Part shown: positions 15,741 to 24,074 of the stretch, piece after piece | How the letters are laid out: each line of letters opens with the position of its first letter | Numbering within the stretch: position 1 is the stretch's first letter | NCBI GenBank assembly: GCA_030447685.1 | Contig: JAUJOK010000016.1 | Coordinates: 1-64,000 of the forward strand | From: Armatimonadaceae bacterium | GTDB taxonomy: Bacteria > Armatimonadota > Armatimonadia > Armatimonadales > Armatimonadaceae | Length of the DNA: 64,000 nucleotides | Direction of reading: 5' to 3' | Notes under the pieces: generated by a model | Databases searched by the model: none | The model's input: only the letters and a program-made list of their open reading frames with translations | What the model was told of the DNA's origin: nothing | Translations under genes and position numbers: made by a program

Positions 15741-16721
15741 TTATAGTTTCCTTTGCAAAGGCTGGACATTGGGCGACCAGCCCAGCTTCTGGAGCGTTTG
15801 AAAATACTCTTCCGGTTTCAGCGCCCGCCCGCCGTTCAGCGCAATAAGGACGCCTTCCATCACATTGGTGCCGAAGGAGCGCCCCTCGAATTCCGGCGTG
15901 CTCGTTACTAAAAGGGCCGCGCCGCGCCTGCGGAACTCGTCGGCGTCGTCCGGGGTGGTGGTATTGGTGACGATCACCTTACCCGCCAGCGGCTGCGCGG
16001 TCGTGTCCGCCGTTACCGTAACGTTTCCCGCCGGCGTCGGGGCGATTCCGGCGACCTCTCCCACCGGCGCAGGCAGATAGCGGCGTATCAGATGCTTATC
16101 CCCGGCGATGACATCGGCCCATGCATACTGTTTTCCCCATTTCGGCGTGATCGTGTCCTGCTTTTCGCCCGTTGGATACAGCATTTCGATGGGAACCTGC
16201 GTGATAACCGGCAGAAGCGTGGAGGCCAGAAACCGGTGCGCGCCCCAGGAACGAATGGGAACGGGAAGGCCGAGGGTGAACATCAGGTCGCCGAAGATCA
16301 CCCTGCCACCCTGCTCCACCAGCGCCTCAGACATGCCGAACCGATCCACGCCGCAGACCATGAGCGTCTTTTTAGAAGTAAAATCCACCACGCCGTCGGC
16401 GGCGAGCCTGCGAATGGTTTCGCGCTCCAGCGTGTTCTTCAGTCCGCTGCCATCCACCACCGGGGTCTTCGTCACCCCGGCAATCAACTGTCGGGCAGAG
16501 CGGAACTCGTAGCGTCGGCCTCCCGTCCAGACATAGCGGTCCAGCCCACCCAGACAGAGCGCGTCCGCCTTGCCGTCCCACTCGTGCAGCAGCGCCTTAT
16601 ATTTTTCCTGGTCGCCGTTCGTACCGATACGCTGAATCGCAAAGGTTTCCCCGAGAAAATCCACCGTGACGGTCTTGTCGCCGCGCGACGAGCCGAGCGA
16701 GACGCTGACGACCTGCTTCAT
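15741..16721 (-). CDS. Conserved protein resembling annotated quinate 5-dehydrogenases
   Basis: 326 residues from the ATG at 16721, where the opening MKQVVSVSLGSSRGDKTV matches my memory of proteins labelled quinate 5-dehydrogenase in Deinococcus and Firmicutes. I see no clear classical Rossmann glycine motif, so the enzymatic name is doubtful. Conserved-looking blocks are ALCLGGLDRYVWTGGRRYEFR, PVVDGSGLKNTLE, LMVCGVDRFGMSEAL and VITNTTT-like strands near residue 245. Its start lies one base after the PfkB stop region, and it is two bases from the reductase, so the three genes form one operon. The stronger clue to its role is this persistent linkage, not the name. Confidence 0.55.
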   Translation of the reverse strand: MKQVVSVSLGSSRGDKTVTVDFLGETFAIQRIGTNGDQEKYKALLHEWDGKADALCLGGLDRYVWTGGRRYEFRSARQLIAGVTKTPVVDGSGLKNTLERETIRRLAADGVVDFTSKKTLMVCGVDRFGMSEALVEQGGRVIFGDLMFTLGLPVPIRSWGAHRFLASTLLPVITQVPIEMLYPTGEKQDTITPKWGKQYAWADVIAGDKHLIRRYLPAPVGEVAGIAPTPAGNVTVTADTTAQPLAGKVIVTNTTTPDDADEFRRRGAALLVTSTPEFEGRSFGTNVMEGVLIALNGGRALKPEEYFQTLQKLGWSPNVQPLQRKL

Positions 16722-16722
16722 T

Positions 16723-17655
16723 TCAGGCGATGCGCTCCACGGTCGTTTTAGGCAGCAGCACGGCCACCTCGGCGGGCGTCGCATGCCCCGGCTCATCGTG
16801 CGTCACGTTCACCGAAGCGGCGGCGCAGCCGTAGCGCACCGCTTCCAGAACGTTTCGCTCCCGCTCCCAATGCGCCGCGAACGCGCCGGAAAGGGTTTCG
16901 CCGCTGCCGGTCGGGTTGAAGTGTGACACGACCGGCGGCTGGATGCGCCACGCGCCCTCGGCATTGACCAGGAGCGCGCCGTCCTCGGCCAGCGTGACGC
17001 AGACATTTTCGACGCCCCGGCTCAGCAGTTCCCGCGCCTCGGTGATAATGGCGGAATCGTGCAGCAGGCTGCGCTCCGTGCGCCGCTGGAACGTCTTCAG
17101 GTTCAGCCGCAGAAACCAGACGGCGTTATTCTGCGTCGCCGCCTCCAGCGCCGCGCCGCGCAGGTCGGCCACCACGGGCACCGCCGCCGCTTTCGCCATG
17201 TCCAGCGCGCGCCGAATCAGGTTCGGCGCGGCGTCCATCTGCCCATCGGCGATAACGAGCAGGGAAGCGCCGTTCAGATGACGTTCCAGCGCCAGCAGGA
17301 GCTTATCGGTTTCGGCCTCGGTGACGGCAGGTGCGCCTTCCGGAACTTCGGTGACAATGCCTTGCTCCCTGTCCAGAAGCAGAAAATCGCCGCGCGTACC
17401 GTCGGCGATGGGGGTGAGAACATGGGGGATGTCCTGGCGGTCCAGGCAGTCGCGCAGCAGCGCCCCGAGGTGCCCGCCGACGAAGCCCAGCGCGAGCACA
17501 TCGGCGCGCAGCAGCCGCGCTACGTTCGCCGCGCGCAGACCGGCCCCGCCCGCGTAGGTGGCGACGCGCATCGGCTTTTGCGGCTCACCGCTGACAAACT
17601 GCTCCACCATCGCGACCCGTTCCAGGGCCGGGTTCGGGGCAAAGAAGAGAATCAT
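16723..17655 (-). CDS. PfkB-family sugar kinase (1-phosphofructokinase-like) with altered catalytic motif
   Basis: 310 residues from the ATG at 17655. MILFFAPNPALERV matches the NPALD start typical of 1-phosphofructokinase and tagatose-6-phosphate kinase. YAGGAGLRAANVARLL is the substrate-binding GGKGxNVA region. The usual C-terminal signature is GAGD or GSGD, with Asp as catalytic base; here it reads NPTGSGETLSGAF, so the Asp is Glu at about position 253. That would weaken or change activity unless it is a base-call error. It heads the minus-strand operon with the quinate-dehydrogenase-like and acyl-ACP reductase-like genes. Confidence 0.75.
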   Translation of the reverse strand: MILFFAPNPALERVAMVEQFVSGEPQKPMRVATYAGGAGLRAANVARLLRADVLALGFVGGHLGALLRDCLDRQDIPHVLTPIADGTRGDFLLLDREQGIVTEVPEGAPAVTEAETDKLLLALERHLNGASLLVIADGQMDAAPNLIRRALDMAKAAAVPVVADLRGAALEAATQNNAVWFLRLNLKTFQRRTERSLLHDSAIITEARELLSRGVENVCVTLAEDGALLVNAEGAWRIQPPVVSHFNPTGSGETLSGAFAAHWERERNVLEAVRYGCAAASVNVTHDEPGHATPAEVAVLLPKTTVERIA

Positions 17656-17740
17656 CTCTCCGGCAGTGTACCGCTCAGGGTGGCGGGTGTCAAGCAGAGC
17701 GGCCCGTCCCCAGCGCATTCGCCGGAAGCCGCGCCATTAT

Positions 17741-17881
17741 CCCGCCGGTTGAAAACCGGCGTCTGCGCGGCGTTCCGCCAAGCACCCTCCGGGTGCGGGA
17801 TCGGATTTGCTTCCGAAGGACGATTGGCTCGCAGGCGACGCTCGCCCGAAGGCCGTACAGACGTGGGCTTTCAACCCATGA
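17741..17881. repeat. Structured intergenic repeat, copy 1
   Basis: About 140 bases, related to 20914-21048. Shared segments are GTTCCGCCA-AGCACCCTCC, GGGTGCGGGA, CCGAAGGACGATTGG and a terminal CAGACG. The ends are inverted relative to each other (GGTTGAAAACC..GTCTG against CAGACG..TTTCAACCC), so the transcript would fold into a long hairpin. It occupies the gap between the PfkB-type gene and hemL. Confidence 0.75.
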
Positions 17882-17931
17882 GCTTCTTCTTCATGCGATT
17901 GCCCCGATCCCGTTCCTTCAGAAATGGGGCC

Positions 17932-19233
17932 TTAATCGGTGAGAGCGGCGAAGGCTTCGCGCGCGGCTTCTTTGGCGCGGGCGAAATCGGCGGGGGTGAA
18001 GGCGGCGGAAATAAAGGCGGACTCGAACTGCGACGGCGGCATGTAGACGCCGCGCTCCATCAGCGCCCAGAACCAGCGACCGTAGCGGGCGGCATCGGAC
18101 GTTTTGGCCGTCTCATAATCGTACACGGGCCGGTCGGTGAAGAAGACGGTAATCATCGAGCCGATCTGGTTTACGGTTACGGCGATGTCAGCGGTGGCGG
18201 CGCTTTCACGGAACGATTCGGCGAGGCCCGTCACCTGTTCCTCCAGATAGTCATACGGCGGCTCGGCGCGCAGACGGGCAAGCTGCGCGCGGCCCGCCGC
18301 TACCGCCAGCGGATTGCCGGACAGCGTCCCCGCCTGATACACCGGGCCGAGCGGCGCGACCACATCCATGATCTCCGCCCGCGCGCCGTAGGCCGCGAGC
18401 GGCATTCCCCCGCCGACGATCTTGCCGAGCGCGGTGATGTCGGGCAGCACCCCGAACCGCTCCTGCGCGCCGCCGTAGGCGAGCCGGAAGCCGGTCATCA
18501 CCTCATCGAACAGGAGCAGTGCGCCATGGCGACGGGTTATTTCGCGCAGACCTTCCAGATAACCGGGTTTGGGAAGGACGCAGCCCATGTTGCCGACGAC
18601 CGGTTCCAGCGCGATGCAGGCGATGTCGCCGCCATCGATCTCAAACAGGCGCGCAACGGCGTCCAGATCGTTGAAGGGCAGCGTCAGCGTGTCGGCGGTG
18701 ACACGGGCCGGGACGCCCGCCGAGTCGGGCAGGCCGAGCGTGGCGATGCCGCTGCCGGATTTCGAGAGCAGAGCGTCGGAGTGGCCGTGGTAGCAGCCTT
18801 CGAACTTGACCACCTTGCTCCGCCCCGTGTAGCCGCGCGCCACGCGAATCGCGCTCATGGTCGCTTCGGTGCCGGAGCTGACCAGACGCACCTTTTCGAC
18901 CGAGGGCACGGCGGCGATGATCTCCTCGGCGAAGCGGACTTCTGCCTCGGTGCTTGCGCCGAAGCTGGTGCCGCGCGCGGCGGCCTCGGTGACGGCGGCG
19001 ACGATGGACGGCTCGGCATGACCGAAGATCAGCGGCCCCCACGACCCGACAAAGTCCAGGTAACGGTTGCCGTCCACATCGAACAGGTACGCCCCTTCGC
19101 CGCGCTCGATAAAGATAGGCCCGCCGCCCACAGACTTGAACGCGCGCACCGGGGAGTTGACCCCGCCGGGTATCACCGCCTGCGCCGCCGCATACAGCGC
19201 CTCGCTTTTTTCCCGCCGCAGGCTGCCGCTCAT
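17932..19233 (-). CDS. hemL: Glutamate-1-semialdehyde 2,1-aminomutase
   Basis: PLP enzyme forming 5-aminolevulinate in the C5 tetrapyrrole pathway. The 433 residues are full length. Signatures are IPGGVNSPVRAFKSVGG, VSSGTEATMSAIRVARG, KFEGCYHGHSDALL, FDEVMTGFRLAYGG and ALGKIVGGGMP, in which the Lys forms the Schiff base with PLP. The ATG overlaps the stop of the upstream secreted-protein gene by four bases (ATGA), so they are co-transcribed even though no functional link is obvious. No other heme gene lies in the window. Confidence 0.96.
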   Translation of the reverse strand: MSGSLRREKSEALYAAAQAVIPGGVNSPVRAFKSVGGGPIFIERGEGAYLFDVDGNRYLDFVGSWGPLIFGHAEPSIVAAVTEAAARGTSFGASTEAEVRFAEEIIAAVPSVEKVRLVSSGTEATMSAIRVARGYTGRSKVVKFEGCYHGHSDALLSKSGSGIATLGLPDSAGVPARVTADTLTLPFNDLDAVARLFEIDGGDIACIALEPVVGNMGCVLPKPGYLEGLREITRRHGALLLFDEVMTGFRLAYGGAQERFGVLPDITALGKIVGGGMPLAAYGARAEIMDVVAPLGPVYQAGTLSGNPLAVAAGRAQLARLRAEPPYDYLEEQVTGLAESFRESAATADIAVTVNQIGSMITVFFTDRPVYDYETAKTSDAARYGRWFWALMERGVYMPPSQFESAFISAAFTPADFARAKEAAREAFAALTD

Positions 19234-20855
19234 TGTCCGGTTTCCTGCCCGCGGGGTACTGCCGGTACGGGACTGTCCTCCGCTCGCGGCGTCACCGCCT
19301 GCGGCGCAACCCGGTTATGTACGAACACCAGGCGGCGCGTCGATGTGATCACCCCACCGGAGGCGTCCAGCGCCTCCGCTTCGACCAGATATTCCCCGTC
19401 CGGAACATAGGTGGTATCCCAGGAAAGGGTGAACGGGGGGCGGTTGGTGACTCCCTTCGGCACGCCTTCCACCAGAATACGCACGAACGAAACGTTTTTC
19501 GCATCGGTGGGGTTGGCATTGATGGTAAGCTGCCCGGTTACCAGCGGCAGCCGGCCTGCCCGCGCCGCCGAAAGACGAGACTTGTTATAGGCGTCGGCGA
19601 CGAGCACGGCCACCCGGTCCGAGTCCTCGCGCGTCAGGGTCGGCAGGCGCAGCCGGAACGCGGTAACGCCCTGCCGCGCCGTGCGTTTTTTCTTCTGCGC
19701 TTTCCAGGCCCGCGTCAGCCCCGGCCCGGTAAAGGAGTTCAATTGCAGCCCGACCAGCGTCGGCATCGGCTCCCACTTGCCGCCGTCCACGGAAACCTCC
19801 ACGATCCCTTCGGTCGGTCCCGCGCCGCCGTCCGGGCTTGCCAGCCCGATCATGTCCCGATACAGCGGCGGCAGCCCTTCCAGGTCGCGCTTTCGCTCGC
19901 CGCCCGGCTGCCCGACAATCATGGTTATCGGCGCGCCCGCCTCTTCGGTGCGCGCATTGTGCCAGGCAGGGGTTATCTGAAAGCCGCCGCGCCGCTCGCT
20001 CCCCTGCCCTTCCGGCAGCGGCGCATTATTTGGCGCGGTGCCGACGGTGATAACGCCGGTATGGGCCGTATTGATGCGCCCGACGCCGGTGTAGCTGGTG
20101 CCGTCGAAGCGACCGGTGCCGATCACCGGCTTCGTGACCGTGGTCAGCCGCCGCGTCGCGCCGTCCGCGAACCGGCCCGTCACCGCTCCGCCGGAACGGT
20201 TCTCGAAGACCACCTCGACCAGTGGGTTTCGGGGACGGCGCACGACGATCACCAGCGCCTCGCCCTTCCCCTCGGGCCGAAAGGTCTCTGGCAGCGGCAG
20301 CAGCCGCCCCGACGCCCCTTCCACATAGATCGGGTTGCCGACCAGCGGGGCCAGATTTCGGAACACGGATTTTCCGGCGGGAATATCGGTGACGATACCC
20401 GCCGCGCCTGCCCGGTGCCCGCCGTAGCCTTTGTTGACGGGGCCGCCGTATTCGCGCGGGTTGATTGCCAGAAGGAGCGGCGAATGGAGCGCGGGGTTGA
20501 TGCCGCCGACACGGATACGGTGGCCGTGAACCGACGTGGCGGAAACGGTGCCGGGGTCGGCGTAGTTCGCGGCCAGGTACCCCTCGGCGACCGTGGTAGC
20601 CGGTGCGCTGACGCGCCCCAGCAGCCGCCAGGTCACGCCCTGGTCGGTGGACACCTGGATTGCTCCGTCTTTCTGGTTGACGAAGCGCAGCCGGTGCAGC
20701 TCCACCCAGTCTCCGGCGGCGTCCGCTGCGGTGGCCGCCGGAGCGGTTGAGCGCGTATCCTGCGCCCGCGCCGTTAGTCCGGCCAGGGTGGCGGCAGCGG
20801 CGATAACCACGCCGATTACCATCCGGCGACGAGAGATAAAAGTTCCTATGCTCAC
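19230..20855 (-). CDS. Large secreted protein with C-terminal Ig-like domain, unknown function
   Basis: 541 residues from GTG 20855. This start gives a proper signal peptide: SIGTFISRRR, then a hydrophobic VIGVVIAAAATLAGL and AxA cleavage (TARAQ). The later ATG at 20822 would lose the basic n-region. The body contains beta-rich blocks typical of surface or periplasmic proteins (GDWVELHRLRFVNQKDGAIQ; WRLLGRVSAPATTVAEGYLA). The last 100 residues look like an Ig/cadherin-type module (PFTLSWDTTYVPDGEYLVEAEALD). On the minus strand TTGACC-17-TACCAT ends about 12 bases before the GTG, so a near-leaderless message is possible. The stop overlaps the hemL start. Confidence 0.7.
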   Translation of the reverse strand: MSIGTFISRRRMVIGVVIAAAATLAGLTARAQDTRSTAPAATAADAAGDWVELHRLRFVNQKDGAIQVSTDQGVTWRLLGRVSAPATTVAEGYLAANYADPGTVSATSVHGHRIRVGGINPALHSPLLLAINPREYGGPVNKGYGGHRAGAAGIVTDIPAGKSVFRNLAPLVGNPIYVEGASGRLLPLPETFRPEGKGEALVIVVRRPRNPLVEVVFENRSGGAVTGRFADGATRRLTTVTKPVIGTGRFDGTSYTGVGRINTAHTGVITVGTAPNNAPLPEGQGSERRGGFQITPAWHNARTEEAGAPITMIVGQPGGERKRDLEGLPPLYRDMIGLASPDGGAGPTEGIVEVSVDGGKWEPMPTLVGLQLNSFTGPGLTRAWKAQKKKRTARQGVTAFRLRLPTLTREDSDRVAVLVADAYNKSRLSAARAGRLPLVTGQLTINANPTDAKNVSFVRILVEGVPKGVTNRPPFTLSWDTTYVPDGEYLVEAEALDASGGVITSTRRLVFVHNRVAPQAVTPRAEDSPVPAVPRGQETGQ

Positions 20856-20913
20856 TATAGCATGGTACAGCACGTACCGGGCCGGGTCAAGGGTGGCCCG
20901 TTGCGGCCAGAAG

Positions 20914-21048
20914 GCCCGTGGGTTGCAAACCCCCGTCTGGACGGTGTTCCGCCAGCACCCTCCGGGTGCGGGAGGATGCGTACCGACTTTCGGCGTCCGA
21001 AGGACGATTGGCCGCAGGCCGCACAGACGGGGTTTGCAACCCACGGGC
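20914..21048. repeat. Structured intergenic repeat, copy 2
   Basis: The ends are a perfect inverted repeat: GCCCGTGGGTTGCAAACC with the reverse complement at 21031-21048. Internal blocks are shared with 17741-17881. It lies in the divergent gap between the secreted-protein gene and mtaB, upstream of the mtaB promoter. Confidence 0.8.
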
Positions 21049-21095
21049 TTCCGGCAGGCCTCATCCGATTTGCCCAGGTGGTGACACGGCACGGG

Positions 21096-21124
21096 TTGGC
21101 AACGCCTTGTGCGGCTTGTACAAT
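21096..21124 (+). promoter_or_regulatory. Promoter of mtaB
   Basis: TTGGCA at 21096-21101, a 17-base spacer and TACAAT at 21119-21124. The predicted start lies about 40 bases before the ATG. Confidence 0.65.
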
Positions 21125-21170
21125 TTCTTTGGGGCGCTCGCTGTCCCCGGAGAAAAGAACGGAGAGCGGA

Positions 21171-22547
21171 ATGCCGGTAGCTGCGCTGACGACGCTGGGG
21201 TGCAAGGTCAATCAGTACGAGACGGAAAAGATCGCCGACGATGTCGCGCGGGCAGGCTTCACGCTCACCGAGTTCGACGCGCCCGCCGATGTATACGTCA
21301 TCAATTCCTGCTCCGTCACCGCCGCCGCCGACAAAAAGAGCCGCTACCTGGCGCGCAAGGCCAGCCGTATCAACCCGGATGCCGTGGTGGTGATGACCGG
21401 CTGCCATTCCCAGATGGTGCTGGATGCGGGCGAATGGGTGGACGGGGCTACACTGCTGGTGCCCAACCACGAAAAGATGGAGACCTTCCGTCATGTCGCG
21501 CAGGCCCGCCCCGAGGTGCTTACCTATTCGTCGTCCCCGGCAAGCCTGCTGCCCGAGCGCGGCTATCGGACACGGGCGACCCTGAAGGTGCAGGACGGCT
21601 GCGAACATTTTTGCGGCTTCTGCTCGATCCCCTACACCCGAAAGGTTCTGGTGTCCCGCCCCGCCGACGAGATCGTATCGGAAGCGGCGGCGCTGGGACG
21701 GGACGGGACGCGCGAGATCGTCGTTACCGGCGTCTGCGTCGGCGCGTATGGGCCGGATACGGGATCGGGCGGCCCGGACCTGGCCGAACTGCTTCTGGAA
21801 ATCGCCGACCAGCCGGGCGTGGCGCGCGTGCGGCTGTCGTCCATCCAGCCTATCGAGGTGACGGACGCGCTGATCGAAGCCTTTGCCTCGCACCCGAACC
21901 TGTGCCCGCACCTGCACCTGTCCTGCCAGAGCGGTGACGACGCCGTGCTGGAGCGCATGAACCGACCCTATGACACCGCGTTTTACAAGAACCTCGTGCA
22001 GCGGCTGCGCGCGGCCATTCCCGATGTCGCCATCACCACCGATCTGATTGTCGGCTACCCCGGCGAAACGCGTCAGGAGCACGAAAACACGCTTAGATTT
22101 GCTGAAGAGGTCGCTTTCCAGCGAACACATGTCTTCCGCTACTCGCCGCGCCCCCGCACCCATGCCGAGACGCTGCCCGACAATGTCGCGCACGAGGAAA
22201 AAGTCCGCCGCCACGCCGAACTTCAGGCGATTGTAGAGCGCACGAACCAGGAGTTCGCCGAGCGCTATATCGGCGAAACGCTGCCGGTGCTGGTGGAAGG
22301 ACGCGAAGGAGGCAGCAGCGGCGGCGGCAACCTCAGCGGCCACACGACCCACTATATCAAGGTCGTCTTTCCCGGCCCGCGTGAACTGACCGGGCAGATC
22401 GTCCCTGTGCGCCTGACCGGCGTCACCGGCAGCGGCGCGACCGGCGTACTGGCGCTGACCGAAGCGGAGACAGCCGCGCGTGTCGCCGCCGCCGCGCCCC
22501 GGCACGAAGCGCCCCAATTCACACCGCTGCTGATGGCAGCCCCGTAA
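21171..22547 (+). CDS. mtaB: tRNA (N6-L-threonylcarbamoyladenosine(37)) methylthiotransferase
   Basis: Radical-SAM enzyme that adds a methylthio group to t6A37 of tRNA. The N-terminal UPF0004 domain starts TTLGCKVNQYETE and carries cluster cysteines in CKVN, NSCSVTAAAD and TGCHSQ. The radical-SAM cluster motif is QDGCEHFCGFCSIPYTR (CxxxCxxC). DLIVGYPGET and HVFRYSPRPRT follow, and the last about 60 residues form a TRAM-like RNA-binding domain. I use the ATG at 21171 because the frame upstream is repeat sequence and GGAGAG lies just before it. The GCKVNQYE motif favours the MtaB branch over MiaB and RimO. Confidence 0.92.
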   Translation: MPVAALTTLGCKVNQYETEKIADDVARAGFTLTEFDAPADVYVINSCSVTAAADKKSRYLARKASRINPDAVVVMTGCHSQMVLDAGEWVDGATLLVPNHEKMETFRHVAQARPEVLTYSSSPASLLPERGYRTRATLKVQDGCEHFCGFCSIPYTRKVLVSRPADEIVSEAAALGRDGTREIVVTGVCVGAYGPDTGSGGPDLAELLLEIADQPGVARVRLSSIQPIEVTDALIEAFASHPNLCPHLHLSCQSGDDAVLERMNRPYDTAFYKNLVQRLRAAIPDVAITTDLIVGYPGETRQEHENTLRFAEEVAFQRTHVFRYSPRPRTHAETLPDNVAHEEKVRRHAELQAIVERTNQEFAERYIGETLPVLVEGREGGSSGGGNLSGHTTHYIKVVFPGPRELTGQIVPVRLTGVTGSGATGVLALTEAETAARVAAAAPRHEAPQFTPLLMAAP

Positions 22548-22596
22548 CGTCGCAGAAACCCGTCACCTACAGAGTCCGCACTAAAAGGATATTTCT

Positions 22597-24012
22597 TTGC
22601 ATACAAAACAATACGATGCGATCATTATCGGCGCGGGTCAGACCGGCAATCCGCTTGCGCGCGAAATGGCGAAGGCGGGTCGGCGAACGGCGCTGATAGA
22701 GCGAGAGCATGTCGGGGGGACGTGCATCAACCGGGGCTGCACGCCGACGAAGACGCTGATTGCCAGCGCGCAGGTGGCGCACCTGGCACGCCGGGCAACG
22801 GACTTCGGCGTGCGAGCGGAAAGTGTTTCCGTGGATATGGCGGCGGTGCATCGGCGCATGAAGGGCCTGGTGACGGAGTTCCGGGAGGGCCTTCGGAACG
22901 AATTGTGCGCCATCGAGAACCTGGACATGATCTTCGGTGAGGCGCGGTTCAGCGGGCCAAAGGAAGTGTCGGTGCGCCTGCCGGATCGCGATGAACTCCT
23001 GTCCCTGTCGGCGGATAAAATCATCCTCAATGTGGGCGGGCGGCCCGCCGTTCCGCCCGTGGAAGGCTTGAGATCCGTTCCCTTTCTCGACTCGACCACG
23101 ATCTTAGAGTTAGAAGAAGTTCCCGAGCACCTGCTGGTGCTGGGCGGCGGCTATATCGGCCTGGAATACGCGCAGATGTTTCGCCGCTTCGGCAGCCGTG
23201 TCACGATTATCGAAGCGACCCCGTTTCTGCTGGCGCACGAAGACACGGATGTCAGCGAGGAGATGGCCCGGATTCTTTGCGCGGAAGGTATCGAACTGCG
23301 CCTTGCAACGAAGGTCGTGCACGCCGCCGAGACGGCAGGAAGCGGCGGCATCGTGCTGACGACGGAAGCGGAGAACAGCGAGCAGCAGGCGGCCCCGCTT
23401 CACGGCTCGCACCTGCTGGTGGCGGTGGGGCGCAAGCCCAACACGGACACGCTGGGCCTGGAAAAAACCGGGGTGACGGTCGATGACAAAGGCTTTATCG
23501 TCGTCAACGAGCGGATGGAGACCGCCGTGCCGGGCATCTGGGCGGCGGGCGAAGCGGCGGGAAGCCCGGCCTTTACCCATATCGCCTACGATGACTTCCG
23601 CATTCTGTGCGCGAACCTGCTGGAAAACGGCAGCCGAACGACAAAAAACCGGCTGGTGCCGCAGACCATGTTCACCGACCCGCAGGTTGGCCGGGTCGGA
23701 TTGTCGGAGCGGGAAGCGCGCGAAAAGAAGCGGAATGTCCGCGTGGCGAAGCTCCCGATGACCGAGGTGGCGCGGACGCTGGAAACCGGCGAGACGCGCG
23801 GCTTTATCAAGGCTCTGGTGGACGCCGACACGGACGCGCTGCTGGGGTGCGCGATGTTCTGCCGCGAGGGGGGCGAGCTGATGGCTGTTGTAATGATGGC
23901 GATGCTGGGGAACCTGCCCTATACCGCGCTCCGAGACGGCATCTTCGCCCACCCGACGCTCGCGGAGGCGCTGAACAACCTGTTTCTGACGCTGGACAGG
24001 AAAGAGAGTTAG
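22597..24012 (+). CDS. Mercuric reductase-like pyridine nucleotide-disulfide oxidoreductase
   Basis: 471 residues of the class I flavoprotein disulfide reductase family. The FAD-binding N-terminus is AIIIGAGQTGNPLAREMA. The redox-active disulfide is GGTCINRGCTPTK, the CxxxxC form of mercuric reductases and dihydrolipoamide dehydrogenases. The NAD(P)-binding motif is LLVLGGGYIGLEYAQMFRR, and GIWAAGEAAGSPAFTH is the second FAD motif. The C-terminal interface has HPTLAEALN. It lacks the N-terminal HMA domain and the C-terminal Cys pair of true MerA, so mercury reduction is unlikely without partners. The start is TTG with AAAAGGA upstream. It runs co-directionally after mtaB. Confidence 0.8.
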   Translation: MHTKQYDAIIIGAGQTGNPLAREMAKAGRRTALIEREHVGGTCINRGCTPTKTLIASAQVAHLARRATDFGVRAESVSVDMAAVHRRMKGLVTEFREGLRNELCAIENLDMIFGEARFSGPKEVSVRLPDRDELLSLSADKIILNVGGRPAVPPVEGLRSVPFLDSTTILELEEVPEHLLVLGGGYIGLEYAQMFRRFGSRVTIIEATPFLLAHEDTDVSEEMARILCAEGIELRLATKVVHAAETAGSGGIVLTTEAENSEQQAAPLHGSHLLVAVGRKPNTDTLGLEKTGVTVDDKGFIVVNERMETAVPGIWAAGEAAGSPAFTHIAYDDFRILCANLLENGSRTTKNRLVPQTMFTDPQVGRVGLSEREAREKKRNVRVAKLPMTEVARTLETGETRGFIKALVDADTDALLGCAMFCREGGELMAVVMMAMLGNLPYTALRDGIFAHPTLAEALNNLFLTLDRKES

Positions 24013-24021
24013 GATCGGCGG

Positions 24022-24060
24022 GGAAACCGCGCGACGCCGCCGCCGCGTCGCGCAGTTTCC
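24022..24060. terminator. Bidirectional hairpin between convergent genes
   Basis: GGAAAC and GCGCGACGC pair with GCGTCGCGC and GTTTCC around a CGCCGCC loop, with one mismatch. It sits in the 62-base gap between two converging genes and has no strong T run. Confidence 0.6.
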
Positions 24061-24074
24061 GTAACACAAAGACG

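Noticed and set aside
17059-19410. A 783-codon plus-strand open frame
   Set aside because: It is antisense to hemL and the PfkB-type gene, is rich in Arg, Gly, Ala and His from GC-rich codon shadows, and has no family features.
20856-22517. 5' extension of the minus-strand secreted-protein frame, which would make 1095 residues
   Set aside because: It runs antisense through mtaB and a structured repeat. The signal peptide at 20855 marks the real start.
22597-24012. True mercuric reductase of a mer operon
   Set aside because: It lacks the HMA domain and the C-terminal Cys pair, and no merR, merT or merP is present.
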